Source of the DNA: Pseudolactococcus laudensis
GTDB lineage: Bacteria; Bacillota; Bacilli; Lactobacillales; Streptococcaceae
DNA: 57,803 nt
Direction of reading: 5' to 3'
Assembly: GCF_013449735.1 (NCBI RefSeq)
Contig: NZ_JACBNY010000013.1
Coordinates: 1-57,803, forward strand
Position numbers and translations under genes: made by a program. Positions 33,168 to 41,691 of the stretch are shown here, in pieces; positions within the stretch are counted from its first letter, which is position 1; every line of letters starts with the position of its first letter. Under the pieces are notes generated by a model. It worked only from the letters and a program-made list of their open reading frames with translations, was not told the origin of the DNA and searched no databases.

Positions 33168-33743
33168 TTATCTCAAACCATTCAAAAAAATCGAGGTTAA
33201 ATCATCGGTCATGCTAAAAAGTTTGTCTGGGGTATCGCTAAAGATTTTCATGCCTTCGTTGTAGATGCGGAAGATGCTTAGAATCGTTTCATCATTATAG
33301 CGTGGATTGATAAAGTTATCTGCACGCCCTTTTTTGACCAAGGCTAGAATGAGTTGGTCGGATTTATCTTGGGCAACTTGGTCATAAAAATTAGGGTCAG
33401 AGGCGTAGAGGGTCATGATATTTTGGTTGAGCGTGCCTGAATTTTTTTGCATCTCGGTCAACTCAAACTGGGTCAAGCGACGATAGGCAGCCTCGAAAGA
33501 TAAATCTGACTGGACAATCGCCTCATACTGGTCATAAATCGTTTGAAAATGATCAAAAATGACTTTTTTAATCAAGGCTTGCTTAGTCTCATAATAATTA
33601 AAAATCGTGACTTTGGAAACGCCAGCAGTTTTTGAAATATCAGTCACAGCAATCTTTTTAATCGGCAAAGTACTGAGCAGGTCAAAAGTCACCTGCTCGA
33701 TTTTCGCCATTTTATCTAATTTGTTTTTGGTATAGCCATTCAT
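33168..33743 (-). CDS. TetR family transcriptional repressor
   Basis: A 191-residue regulator. The N-terminal helix-turn-helix covers about residues 15-60 (KKIAVTDISKTAGVSKVTIFNYYETKQALIKKVI) and the C-terminal part is the helical ligand domain. It is divergent from an ABC exporter operon, which it probably represses until a toxic ligand is bound. The promoter (TTGACA, 17 bp, TATGAT on the minus strand) ends 6 nt before the ATG and no SD is present, so the mRNA is probably leaderless. Confidence 0.85.
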   Translation of the reverse strand: MNGYTKNKLDKMAKIEQVTFDLLSTLPIKKIAVTDISKTAGVSKVTIFNYYETKQALIKKVIFDHFQTIYDQYEAIVQSDLSFEAAYRRLTQFELTEMQKNSGTLNQNIMTLYASDPNFYDQVAQDKSDQLILALVKKGRADNFINPRYNDETILSIFRIYNEGMKIFSDTPDKLFSMTDDLTSIFLNGLR

Positions 33744-33749
33744 AGTTTT

Positions 33750-33823
33750 ATCATAGAACTTTTGAACTCATTTGTCAATGAAAGTACAAAATCAGTTGAC
33801 AATTAACAGTAAAAGCGTAAAAT
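33750..33823. promoter_or_regulatory. Divergent promoters with shared operator
   Basis: Minus-strand tetR promoter: -35 at 33773-33778, -10 at 33750-33755. Plus-strand ABC promoter: TTGACA at 33796-33801, TAAAAT at 33818-33823. The two -35 boxes form an inverted pair, TTGTCAA and TTGACAA, a likely TetR-family operator. Confidence 0.65.
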
Positions 33824-33852
33824 ATGAACTATACAGCATAGGAGAGTTCAAA

Positions 33853-34746
33853 ATGTCAGAAATTATTAAAATTGAAAATCTAAAGAAATCCTTTGGCAAG
33901 TTTCAGGCTCTGAAAGATGTTACCTTTACCGTTAATGCCGGTGAAGTCGTTGGTTTTCTTGGGCCTAATGGTGCAGGAAAGTCAACGACAATCAGAACCC
34001 TACTTGGTTTACTGAAAAGAGATGGCGGTACCGTCACAATTTTTAATCAAGATGTGTTCACCGCAGCTGATACTATTCACGAAAAAATCGCCTACGTCCC
34101 AGGTGAAACCAATGTCTGGGATAATATGCGAGGCGGCGATATTTTAGCTCTTTTTGCCAAACTTCGCAAAAATGTCAACCTTGATAAACAGGCTGAGCTC
34201 ATCAAAGCCTTTCATTTTGATGTTAACAAAAAAGCCAAAGCCTATTCTAAAGGTAACAAGCAGAAAATCGCTCTGATTTCTGCGCTTGCGACCGAGGCAG
34301 ACCTCTATATCTTTGATGAACCCACGAGCGGGCTTGACCCGCTCATGGAAAATGTCTTTCAAAATGAAGTCAAACGCTTGAAAAAAGCCGGTAAGGCGAT
34401 TCTACTCTCCTCGCATATCTTATCAGAAGTTGAAAAACTGGCTGATACCATTGTCATCATTAAAAATGGCGAAATTATCGAGCGCGGCAGTTTGCAAGAG
34501 TTGAAGTCGATTACTCAGTCTAAAATGTCGGTGACAACAAAGTCTGAACTTACGGGCTTACGTGAGTTTTCAAGCGTGAGTCAACTTCAAATCTCTGGCA
34601 ATACGGCGACGTTCCTACTTGATGATGCAGGAGTTGCAGCGGTCATGAGCTATCTAGCTACGCAAGAAATTATCAAAATCGCCACCCAAAAACCGACGCT
34701 TGATGAATTGTTCATGGATAAGTATGAAGGCGGTGAGCAGGCATGA
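33853..34746 (+). CDS. ABC transporter ATP-binding protein (drug exporter type)
   Basis: A 297-residue ATPase. Walker A is GPNGAGKST, the signature region is AYSKGNKQKIALISAL (divergent from LSGGQ), and Walker B is LYIFDEPTSGLD. A C-terminal ~75-residue extension is typical of exporters of the polyketide/antibiotic type. ATG 33853 follows TAGGAGAG; the frame extends 27 codons further upstream but would cross the promoter. It overlaps the permease gene by 4 nt (ATGA). With the divergent TetR gene it forms a regulated efflux unit. Confidence 0.9.
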   Translation: MSEIIKIENLKKSFGKFQALKDVTFTVNAGEVVGFLGPNGAGKSTTIRTLLGLLKRDGGTVTIFNQDVFTAADTIHEKIAYVPGETNVWDNMRGGDILALFAKLRKNVNLDKQAELIKAFHFDVNKKAKAYSKGNKQKIALISALATEADLYIFDEPTSGLDPLMENVFQNEVKRLKKAGKAILLSSHILSEVEKLADTIVIIKNGEIIERGSLQELKSITQSKMSVTTKSELTGLREFSSVSQLQISGNTATFLLDDAGVAAVMSYLATQEIIKIATQKPTLDELFMDKYEGGEQA

Positions 34747-36332
34747 CAAATTTTGCGCTCATTTTCAGAAATTTAATCAAAAAAGACTGGAAAAAACTGA
34801 GTGTTACCCTGCTTGGTCTAGTCTATTTTGCTATTTTTTATGCGCCAATGATGACAAATATTTATAGCACCAAGACCGAACTCCTGGCAATATTTGAGAC
34901 CTTGAAAAATCCAGCCATGATTGCCCTCGTTGGCCCAACCGAGGCGACGACACAAACCGTGACCCTCGCCAGTTTTTATTTTCAGGAAATGACCCTATTT
35001 ACAGCGCTAATTTTTATCATCGTAGGCATTCTGCACGTCCTATCCAGAACGCGGGCAGAGGAAGAAGAAGGCCTGAGCGAACTCGTCCTCAGCTTTCCAG
35101 TCGGCAAATTGACACAGCCAGTCGCCGTCTTGTTAGAAATGACAGGCTTTTATCTGACAAGCGCCCTACTCATCACAGCAGGCTTAACCATTCTGACCCA
35201 AAAAATCGCAGGCTTTTCCCTTGCGACAAACGCAGTTTACGGCTTTTCCCTCGCCCTGAGCGGCCTACTCTTTTCAGCCTTAGCCTTGCTCGCAGCCCAA
35301 CTCTTTGCCACAGCCAGCGCCGCCAGAAACGCAACATTCAGCCTAGTTTACGCCCTCTACATCGCCCGCGCCTTCACCGATTTATCCAACCACACACTGT
35401 CTCGCCTCAACCCCCTCGCCTGGGTTTATCTAAGCAGCCCTTCCGTTGGGAACCATTGGCTTTATCTGCTAGCAACGCTGCTTTTGGTAGGGTGTCTAAG
35501 CCTCATCACTCTGAATTTACAGACCCGTCGTGACATATCAGGTAGCATTTTCAGCGAGAAGGAAAAACCCCACCGCGCCAGTCGATTTTACAGCAGCACA
35601 CTAGGATTCGTTGCCAAAAATGCGCAAGGCCAGCTGATGATTTGGGGGCTAGGTCTGCTGCTGATGGGCGCGACCTACGGCTCGATTTTTGGTGATATTG
35701 ATAAGTTCGTCGAGACCAATGCGACGATTAAGGCCATGTTTGTCGAGAATCCCAAGTTTAATCTGGCGGCGCAGTTCATGGGCACGATTTTGATGATTCT
35801 CGTCGTTTTAGCCACCGTGACGGTTATCAGTTTGATTGGTCGCCTCGGCAAAGATGAACGCCTAGGTCGCTTGGACTTGCTGTTGCTGAAAACCTCGCGC
35901 ACCAAGCTCCTTTGGTCGACTTGGTGCCTCGCCGTTTTAGTCGGCATTATCGTCGCAGAACTTGGTGGCATAGGCCTTTATCTGGCATCCGCCGCCGTCA
36001 TGGCGCACCCAATCGCAGTCACCACCGTCATGAGCGCCACCACAGCCTACCTGCCCACCCTCCTCGTTTTCGCAAGCCTCACCACACTTCTCATCGCCGT
36101 CAACCGCAAACTCCTCGACCTAGCCTGGCTCTATCTCATCGCAAGCTTTATCGCTGACTACCTCGGCAGCCTTCTGAACCTCAGCAAAATCTACCACCAA
36201 CTCACCCCCTTTTACTGGGTACCAAGGTTGCCAGTCGATCAGATGGACTGGCGCTATGTATGTGTCATGGGGATAATATCTCTGGCTTTGCTGGGGATGA
36301 GCAGCTTGATCTATCAAAAAAGAGATATTTAG
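34743..36332 (+). CDS. ABC transporter permease, polyketide-antibiotic exporter-like
   Basis: A 529-residue integral membrane protein with about twelve transmembrane segments in two similar halves, the layout of the tetronasin-resistance/COG3559 permeases. A charged loop, LSRTRAEEEEGLSELVLSFPVGK, lies near residue 100 and its counterpart, GRLGKDERLGRLDLLLLKTSR, near residue 370. It pairs with the preceding ATPase. The gene's second half uses many GC-rich codons. The exported compound is unknown. A perfect terminator follows at 36356. Confidence 0.85.
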   Translation: MTNFALIFRNLIKKDWKKLSVTLLGLVYFAIFYAPMMTNIYSTKTELLAIFETLKNPAMIALVGPTEATTQTVTLASFYFQEMTLFTALIFIIVGILHVLSRTRAEEEEGLSELVLSFPVGKLTQPVAVLLEMTGFYLTSALLITAGLTILTQKIAGFSLATNAVYGFSLALSGLLFSALALLAAQLFATASAARNATFSLVYALYIARAFTDLSNHTLSRLNPLAWVYLSSPSVGNHWLYLLATLLLVGCLSLITLNLQTRRDISGSIFSEKEKPHRASRFYSSTLGFVAKNAQGQLMIWGLGLLLMGATYGSIFGDIDKFVETNATIKAMFVENPKFNLAAQFMGTILMILVVLATVTVISLIGRLGKDERLGRLDLLLLKTSRTKLLWSTWCLAVLVGIIVAELGGIGLYLASAAVMAHPIAVTTVMSATTAYLPTLLVFASLTTLLIAVNRKLLDLAWLYLIASFIADYLGSLLNLSKIYHQLTPFYWVPRLPVDQMDWRYVCVMGIISLALLGMSSLIYQKRDI

Positions 36333-36355
36333 AGTCTGAACGTGATAGATAAGAG

Positions 36356-36396
36356 ACAAAAATACTATAATCGACGATAGATTATAGTATTTTTGT
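36356..36396. terminator. Bidirectional terminator after the exporter operon
   Basis: A 17-bp perfect stem, 36356-36372 (ACAAAAATACTATAATC) with 36380-36396, 7-nt loop, A/T-runs at both ends. Confidence 0.9.
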
Positions 36397-36416
36397 ACTT
36401 TATGAAGGTGGGGTGT

Positions 36417-36712
36417 GTTACCGATTTCGCACAAAATCGTCACTTTTGTTACCAATTTCGCATTGTTTTGGCAAAAGAATACCGATTTCGCACAAAATCG
36501 TCACTTGTGTTACCAATTTCGCATTGTTTTGGCAAAAGAATACCGATTTCGCACAAAATCGTCACTTGTGTTACCAATTTCGCATTGTTTTGGCAAAAGA
36601 ATGCCGATTTCGCACAAAATCGTTACTTTTGTTACCGATTTCGTATTGTTTTGGCAAAAGAATGCCGATTTCGCACAAAATCATCACTTTTGTTACCAAT
36701 TTCGCATTTAAA
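36417..36712. repeat. 61-bp tandem array, five units
   Basis: CCGATTTCGCACAAAATCG-like starts occur at 36421, 36482, 36543, 36604 and 36665, each 61 bp apart. Half-units of 30-31 bp alternate: ACCRATTTCGCA followed by TTGTTTTGGCAAAAGAAT, then the same 12-mer followed by CAAAATCGTCACTTGTGTT. On the complementary strand this is the same layout as the other arrays. It lies after the exporter terminator and before a convergent gene. All three plus frames are open, but no start/SD or protein pattern supports a gene. Confidence 0.9.
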
Positions 36713-36722
36713 CATCATGTTT

Positions 36723-37358
36723 TCAGTTTGTATATCCGTAAAGAATGACTTCTCCTGACACATATTCCCCTAAATAAATATCTTTCAAGCTATTATACCC
36801 TTGAGAGGTTACTTGATATTCTAACCACTCAATATCGTTGTCAATTATTTCTAACACATCATAGTTTGGTTGTCCGTCGTTAATGAGAGGATATTTAATA
36901 TTATCCTCGCCAAATTCGATTAGGGTCAGCTGACCATTTTGTTCTAAAATCGCACGTTTTACTTTTTTGATTTCATAGATACCATTTGCTCTTAGTTTCA
37001 TCATTAAGTCGCTGGCAGAAATACCGTTTTTCAAACACTCATCAACAATCACTTTGCCGTTATGTATTAAAGTTAACGGTTTGCCGTCAATGACTAATTT
37101 TATATAGCGATTATGCTCTTTTAAAAATTTTAAAACGAGTACTAGGAGAGTCCAAATAATTAAGACCAAAACAAACTGTAAGACAGTGATTGAACTAGTA
37201 TAGATAACACCACCAATAATGCCACCTAAAACATAATTTTGAACTTGGTCCATTGCTGATGAAGGCGCTAAATTTCCTTTTCCCATAATGTTGATTTGGG
37301 CAATTAAGCATATAATACCTAAAGCTAATTTAATGATGATAGGGCTGTAAATCTGCAT
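36723..37358 (-). CDS. DUF421 (YetF-like) membrane protein
   Basis: A 211-residue protein with three N-terminal membrane segments (about 8-82) and a cytoplasmic domain. The family pattern is NYVLGGIIGGVIYTSSIT near residue 42, then VIDGKPLTLIHNGKVIVDECLKNGISASDLMMKLRANGI, where an arginine-bearing helix is diagnostic. Function is not established; DUF421 proteins in Bacillus are linked to stress and spore traits. It is the second gene after the DUF3290 gene, 10 nt apart, a standard pair in Lactobacillales. Confidence 0.85.
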   Translation of the reverse strand: MQIYSPIIIKLALGIICLIAQINIMGKGNLAPSSAMDQVQNYVLGGIIGGVIYTSSITVLQFVLVLIIWTLLVLVLKFLKEHNRYIKLVIDGKPLTLIHNGKVIVDECLKNGISASDLMMKLRANGIYEIKKVKRAILEQNGQLTLIEFGEDNIKYPLINDGQPNYDVLEIIDNDIEWLEYQVTSQGYNSLKDIYLGEYVSGEVILYGYTN

Positions 37359-37368
37359 GACATCTCCT

Positions 37369-37815
37369 TTATTTATTTATGATATTGACTTTGTTGTCAA
37401 AGATATAAGCATCCGTTAAAGTATATGATTTTTGGTCAGGGTTTATCGTAACTTTGTAATACTTATCATCTATCAGAACAATAATACCGTCACTATACTG
37501 AGTTGAATTAACGTAAATATTATTGATGCTAGTCTCCTTTGATTGCGCTAAGGATTGCATAAATAAAACCATTTGAGATGATTGAGATTGTCTTGATTGA
37601 TACATCTTGTAATTAGAGTATTGAATCCCTAGCGAAAACATCAATAGTAGCAAGACAATAAGACTCAACTCCCTATATTTTGTTTTCATACGATGTTTAA
37701 GCGCCAACCCAAAAACGAATAATAAAATAATCAATAACCCAAAAATGAGAATATACCAGATATAGTCTATTAAGCCTGAGTGTTCCTTCAAAAATTCTAT
37801 GCCAAAAAAGTCCAT
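37369..37815 (-). CDS. DUF3290 membrane protein
   Basis: A 148-residue protein with two membrane segments (about 17-40 and 48-66) and an extracytoplasmic C-terminal domain with NIYVNSTQYSDGIIVLIDDKYYKV. It matches the DUF3290 proteins that accompany DUF421 proteins in lactic acid bacteria; the two probably form a membrane complex. No function is known. GAAAGAGGA precedes the ATG. Confidence 0.8.
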   Translation of the reverse strand: MDFFGIEFLKEHSGLIDYIWYILIFGLLIILLFVFGLALKHRMKTKYRELSLIVLLLLMFSLGIQYSNYKMYQSRQSQSSQMVLFMQSLAQSKETSINNIYVNSTQYSDGIIVLIDDKYYKVTINPDQKSYTLTDAYIFDNKVNIINK

Positions 37816-37942
37816 GGTTTCCTCTTTCTTAATTTGTGTTCATAAGAAAAGATTATATCACAAAATACAGAATTTTTTAGAAATGAGGCTCTAAAGGCGC
37901 ACAAGTTGCAAGAATACCTACAAGCCATATTCCTGAGTTCTA

Positions 37943-37978
37943 TTGACTTGCCTTACCGTAATGTATTAGAATAAGAAC
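37943..37978 (+). promoter_or_regulatory. Promoter predicting a leaderless AEC transcript
   Basis: TTGACT (37943-37948), 18-bp spacer, TAGAAT (37967-37972). The ATG begins only 7 nt after the -10 box and no SD is present. Confidence 0.55.
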
Positions 37979-38935
37979 ATGATACAAGCCTATTTCAACA
38001 TATTCGCGATATTCGCCATGATGTTTGTCGGGTATTTCCTATCCTACAAAAAATGGTTCGACCGCCATACAGCTGACACTTTCTCAAAAATGGTACTCGG
38101 ACTCGCCCTACCATTCGAAATGTTCATCACCATTACGCAAAAATTCTCGCGCACCGAATTCCTCCAACTCATCGGCGGCATCATCGTGCCAATTTTGTCC
38201 ATGGTACTAGCCTATTTTGCCTCGAAAGTGCTAGCGCAACTTTTAAACGTTGACACACAGCGCCGAGGGACTTTTTCGACCATGTTTACCTGCAGTAATA
38301 CCATATTTATTGGTCTGCCGATTAACATGGCTATTTTTGGTAGTCGCGCAGTACCTTATGTCCTCATCTACTATATCGCTAACACAACCTTTTTCTGGAC
38401 CTGGGGAGTCTATAAGATTTCCCAAGATTCCCAAACTTTTGTAGGACTCGATGATATCCCCCAAAAATTTGGTGTCATGGACGGTCTTAAAAAAGTACTC
38501 AATCCAGCCATGCTAGGCTTTATCGTAGGGATTTGCTGGCTATTGACAGGGGTGAAAGTACCTCTCGCCCTCGTCAATTTCTCAACTTACATCGGTAGTC
38601 TAACCACCCCTCTATCCATGTTTATCATCGGCATCACTGTCTATTTCCTTGGGCTACGGACGCTCAAGTTAAACAAGGCCATTGTCGGCGTGTTAATGGG
38701 GCGGTTTATCATCTCGCCTTTGATTATCATCTTGATAACGCGCGTGATTACGATTCCGGATATCATGGTCAAGGTTTTTTTCATTCAGTCGTCTATGCCG
38801 ATTCAGAATTCGGTGCCGATTTTGGCTCGGATGTACCATGCGGATGTTGAGTTTTCGACGGCGACGCTGGGCTATACCGTGCTGTCCTATCTGGCTGTTG
38901 TGCCGGTTTTGCTCGCTGTCATGCAGCTGATTTAA
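37979..38935 (+). CDS. AEC family transporter (malate/auxin-efflux-carrier type)
   Basis: A 318-residue membrane protein with about ten transmembrane segments. It begins with FAMMFVGYFLSYKKW, has the conserved crossover region SNTIFIGLPINMAIFG near residue 105 and the C-terminal repeat equivalent SSMPIQNSVPILARMYHAD near residue 275. Bacterial relatives move malate or other carboxylates. In Lactococcus such a gene can belong to malolactic metabolism, but no malolactic enzyme gene is nearby. The gene is monocistronic and shares a terminator with dacA. Confidence 0.85.
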   Translation: MIQAYFNIFAIFAMMFVGYFLSYKKWFDRHTADTFSKMVLGLALPFEMFITITQKFSRTEFLQLIGGIIVPILSMVLAYFASKVLAQLLNVDTQRRGTFSTMFTCSNTIFIGLPINMAIFGSRAVPYVLIYYIANTTFFWTWGVYKISQDSQTFVGLDDIPQKFGVMDGLKKVLNPAMLGFIVGICWLLTGVKVPLALVNFSTYIGSLTTPLSMFIIGITVYFLGLRTLKLNKAIVGVLMGRFIISPLIIILITRVITIPDIMVKVFFIQSSMPIQNSVPILARMYHADVEFSTATLGYTVLSYLAVVPVLLAVMQLI

Positions 38936-38953
38936 GTGTTAACTAGTTATCAA

Positions 38954-38996
38954 AAAAAACGCCTGAAATGTCGATGTGACATCTCGGGCGTTTTTG
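38954..38996. terminator. Bidirectional terminator between the AEC gene and dacA
   Basis: AAAACGCC...ATGTC pairs with GACAT...GGGCGTTTT around a short loop; T-runs on both strands. Confidence 0.85.
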
Positions 38997-38998
38997 AT

Positions 38999-40318
38999 TT
39001 ATAGTTTGTCATTCACGAATCGAACGAAGTGGTTCCACATCACCTTGACGGCATTGCTGCGCGGGACAGCCTTGGTTGCGGTCAGGTAGAAGGTGTTACC
39101 GTCAGAGCCTGGCAGGTAGCCGAGCTTATCCTTGATTTGAAAGCTCACTTTTACCAGTTTCTGGTTTTTCTCGATTGCTGCAGTGACTGGTGCGTCTTGC
39201 TTTTTGTCGAAAGTAATTGTCGTTTTTGTATCGTTGTCGACCATTGGCACGACAGCTGAGAAGTCGTCGTTTGGCAGGACTTTGACGCTGTTTTGCTTGC
39301 CGTCAATTACTGTCATCTTAGTCGGTGCATCGGGATTTTCCATTTTGATGCCTTTAGTCGCGATAGTTTTGGCTTGCCAGTTGCCGTAGACTTCGTTCAT
39401 CAGTCCACCGGTAGCGGTAAAGCGCGCATAGTCGTCGGTTTCGGCATTGTCTGCATGAAGGATAACCGTGATGATTCGGAAGTTATTCTGCACGGTTGTG
39501 CCGACAAAACAAGCTCCAGCAAACTCAGTCGTACCAGTCTTTAAACCGTCCACGCCATTACGAACAGCGGGCAGTCCTTGGAGCATATAGTTATAAGTCG
39601 CAAGCGTCTGCTCAGACGCACCGCCTTTATCAAAAGTCGCGATGGTCTGCTTGGTCACATCCAAAACTTCTGGAAAATCACGAATCAAATGCTGAGAAAT
39701 AATCGCCAAATCTTTAGCAGACAGCATATTCTCATCCGTCTCAGATGAGCCGGGATAGATGTTCTTGCCTAGCACGCTATTATTCAGCCCAGACGCATTT
39801 ACGAGCTTGCCGTCTGTAATGCCCCAATAAGCCAGCTGCGTTTTCATCATATCCACAAACTTAGGCTCAGAACCACCAATCTTTTCAGCAAGCGTAATCG
39901 CCGCCGAGTTCGCCGATTGAATCATCGCCGCATTAAACAAATCACGAATCGAAAACGCCTCAGTTGGGTCCTTAACCGCGATATTAGACGCCTGCGGATC
40001 CTGTGTTAAGGCATAGGCGTACTCACTCATCTCGACCTTATCATCCCAATGCAGCGTCCCTTTCTTAATTGCATCTAGGGTCATGTAGGCAGTGATTAAT
40101 TTCGTCGTAGAGGCGATGCCAAGAGGTTCGTCAGCATTCTTAGCATAGAGGATTTTACCACTGTCCGGATCAATTGCAATAGCAGCCTTTGCAGGGGCGT
40201 CATAGGGATCATCAGCCATAACCTGCAAGGGTTGTATCACAGGTAAAAGCAAGACCAGTCCTAGCATCACACGCGATACAACCTGTTTTATTTTCTTCGT
40301 CATTGTCATATTCTTCAT
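38999..40318 (-). CDS. dacA: D-alanyl-D-alanine carboxypeptidase (PBP5-type)
   Basis: A 439-residue low-molecular-weight penicillin-binding protein that trims the terminal D-Ala from peptidoglycan stem peptides. The signal peptide (about 1-35) ends in VMADD. The active-site motifs are S70TTK, S135AN and K260TG. A beta-rich C-terminal domain and a weakly hydrophobic, basic tail (MWNHFVRFVNDKL) give amphipathic membrane attachment, as usual for this family. It is monocistronic. Confidence 0.93.
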   Translation of the reverse strand: MKNMTMTKKIKQVVSRVMLGLVLLLPVIQPLQVMADDPYDAPAKAAIAIDPDSGKILYAKNADEPLGIASTTKLITAYMTLDAIKKGTLHWDDKVEMSEYAYALTQDPQASNIAVKDPTEAFSIRDLFNAAMIQSANSAAITLAEKIGGSEPKFVDMMKTQLAYWGITDGKLVNASGLNNSVLGKNIYPGSSETDENMLSAKDLAIISQHLIRDFPEVLDVTKQTIATFDKGGASEQTLATYNYMLQGLPAVRNGVDGLKTGTTEFAGACFVGTTVQNNFRIITVILHADNAETDDYARFTATGGLMNEVYGNWQAKTIATKGIKMENPDAPTKMTVIDGKQNSVKVLPNDDFSAVVPMVDNDTKTTITFDKKQDAPVTAAIEKNQKLVKVSFQIKDKLGYLPGSDGNTFYLTATKAVPRSNAVKVMWNHFVRFVNDKL

Positions 40319-40436
40319 AAGTCAAATTATATCAAAATTTCAAATATTCTCAACTCTGTTAGAGAAAAGTAAAGCCTTTGAGCATGAACGAGGGCCAAAT
40401 ACACCAAAAGTTTATATTTTAGGGTTTACATCAGTT

Positions 40437-40670
40437 TTTGTGTGATATTGGACATCTTTCTGGGAAAGATGACGAAAATGGTAAACAATGTGCATTTTTT
40501 GTGTCTATTTGGTAATCTTTCTGGGAAAGATGACGAAAATGGTAAACAATGTACATTTTTTGTGTGATATTGGACATCTTTCTGGGAAAGATGACGAAAA
40601 TGGTGCACAATGTACATTTTTCGTGTGAATTTGGACATCTTTCTGGGAAAGATGACGAAAATGGTGAGTA
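40437..40670. repeat. 61-bp tandem array, four units
   Basis: The core ATCTTTCTGGGAAAGATGAC starts at 40454, 40515, 40576 and 40637, exactly 61 bp apart. It is followed by GAAAATGGTA and a linker AACAATGTACATTTTTTGTGT. The remaining bases between dacA and the toxin gene show a possible promoter of dacA near 40340 and the antitoxin RNA. Confidence 0.9.
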
Positions 40671-40790
40671 AACGTTTAAGACGGTAACATTCTTAATTCT
40701 CAAATACCAGAGTAATTGAAATAGTTAGTAGACAAGTTAATTATCATGATAATTTTCATCAAAATCATGTACTTTTTTCTGATGATGTGC

Positions 40791-40916
40791 TATCATTAAG
40801 GTATAAAAAAGAACGTGCGCTAACACGTTCCCTGTAGACCCGTTTAAGACGGTAGCAAAGTTTTAAATTAAATTATAATTGTCCCCTTGCTAAAGAAAAG
40901 ACAATTATTTTTTTTT
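40791..40916 (+). ncRNA. Probable antitoxin RNA of a type I module (holin-like toxin)
   Basis: An extended -10, TGCTATCAT (TATCAT at 40791-40796), predicts transcription from about 40802. The RNA would fold GAACGTG/CACGTTC (40812-40831) and CCGTTTAAGACGG (40840-40852), then end at the terminator AATTGTC/GACAATT with nine T (40878-40916). It converges on the toxin gene and overlaps its 3' end, as in TxpA/RatA-type systems. Confidence 0.6.
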
Positions 40917-41009
40917 GTCATTATTAAGCAACTTAACAATTAAGCCAATTAAACCAATGGTAAACATACCAAAGCCTAAAATAACTTGAATTGTCTCATA
41001 CGCTGACAA
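40905..41009 (-). CDS. Holin-like type I toxin peptide
   Basis: A 34-residue peptide, MSAYETIQVILGFGMFTIG then LIGLIVKLLNNDKKK, with a single membrane helix and a basic tail. It matches the pattern of the holin-like toxin family in lactic acid bacteria. Translation would start at TTG, 7-8 nt after AAAGGGGA. An upstream 24-codon frame (start near 41046, complement) overlaps and may couple translation. The promoter is an extended -10, TGTTATAAT (41103-41108, minus strand). Such peptides depolarise the membrane when the antisense RNA is lost. Confidence 0.7.
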   Translation of the reverse strand: MSAYETIQVILGFGMFTIGLIGLIVKLLNNDKKK

Positions 41010-41179
41010 ATAGGCATCCCCTTTCTATAGATTTTGATGTTTACTTTCATAAGCATCACCACCTTTCAAAGATAGCCACCGTCTTAACTTTTCTACTAGT
41101 TTATTATAACATAATAATGTCGTAAAACACGTGTTGTATCATTGGATAAGTTATCAAATGACATGGCTGGGTGTGAGGC

Positions 41180-41303
41180 GCAATGCGAAATTCGAATTCT
41201 TTTGGCAAAACAATGCGAAAATGGTCAGAAAAGTGCTGATTTTGTGCGAAATTGGTATTGTTTTACCAAAACAATGCCAAATCGGTAAATTCTTCTGATT
41301 TTC
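41180..41303. repeat. Two-unit member of the 61-bp repeat family
   Basis: GAAATTCG (41187) and GAAATTGG (41248) are 61 bp apart. Cores are ATTCTTTTGGCAAAACAAT and ATTGTTTTACCAAAACAAT, and the linker GTGCTGATTTTGTGC is nearly that of the array at 32806. It lies between the divergent toxin gene and the surface operon. A hairpin with T-run (about 41325-41360, AAACGATTAGAT/ATCTAATCGTTT) follows. Confidence 0.8.
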
Positions 41304-41500
41304 GCTAGGGTTATCTGTATTTAAAAAACGATTAGATAAAATATCTAATCGTTTTTTTGTGCGCTCGCTGATTGTCAGTCACTTACTTAGGGCTATTTAT
41401 TTTCGTGTTTTATTTTGGTCTAAAGCGCGTTATTAAGATGTTAATGAGTATAAAATGAGCTAACGATTACAAAACTTTTAAAAAAGGTTTATTTATTGTT

Positions 41501-41528
41501 TTGTTTTAACAAAAAATGGTGGTATAAT
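41501..41528 (+). promoter_or_regulatory. Promoter of the surface-protein operon
   Basis: TTGTTT (41501-41506), 16-bp spacer, extended TGGTATAAT (-10 at 41523-41528). Confidence 0.6.
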
Positions 41529-41589
41529 AATATTGTGATAAATATATTAAAAGAAAGTTTAGCAAATTTCTTGACAAGGAGTTGGTAGT

Positions 41590-41691
41590 ATGATAAATAA
41601 AAGTTTCACCGCACATGAGGTGCACCAGAAACACAGTAAAAGTGGGCGTTTTCAGTCCATAGAAAGGAGAGGGGGTAAAAAGAATGATTAG
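41590..41691 (+). CDS. Short leader ORF overlapping the giant-protein start
   Basis: A 33-codon frame, MINKSFTAHEVHQKHSKSG..., with a good SD (AAGGAG at 41576-41581). Its stop TAG (41689) lies within the first codons of the next gene (ATG 41684), an 8-nt overlap. The peptide is basic with no membrane segment. It may be a leader that couples or gates translation of the large protein, or simply a small protein. No relative recognised. Confidence 0.45.
   Translation: MINKSFTAHEVHQKHSKSGRFQSIERRGGKKND

Noticed and set aside
36393-36758. Protein-coding genes in the 61-bp arrays
   Set aside because: Some arrays are open in all three frames on one strand. That follows from a stop-free 61-bp unit (61 is 1 mod 3). 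No SD fits, and other arrays of the same family contain stops.
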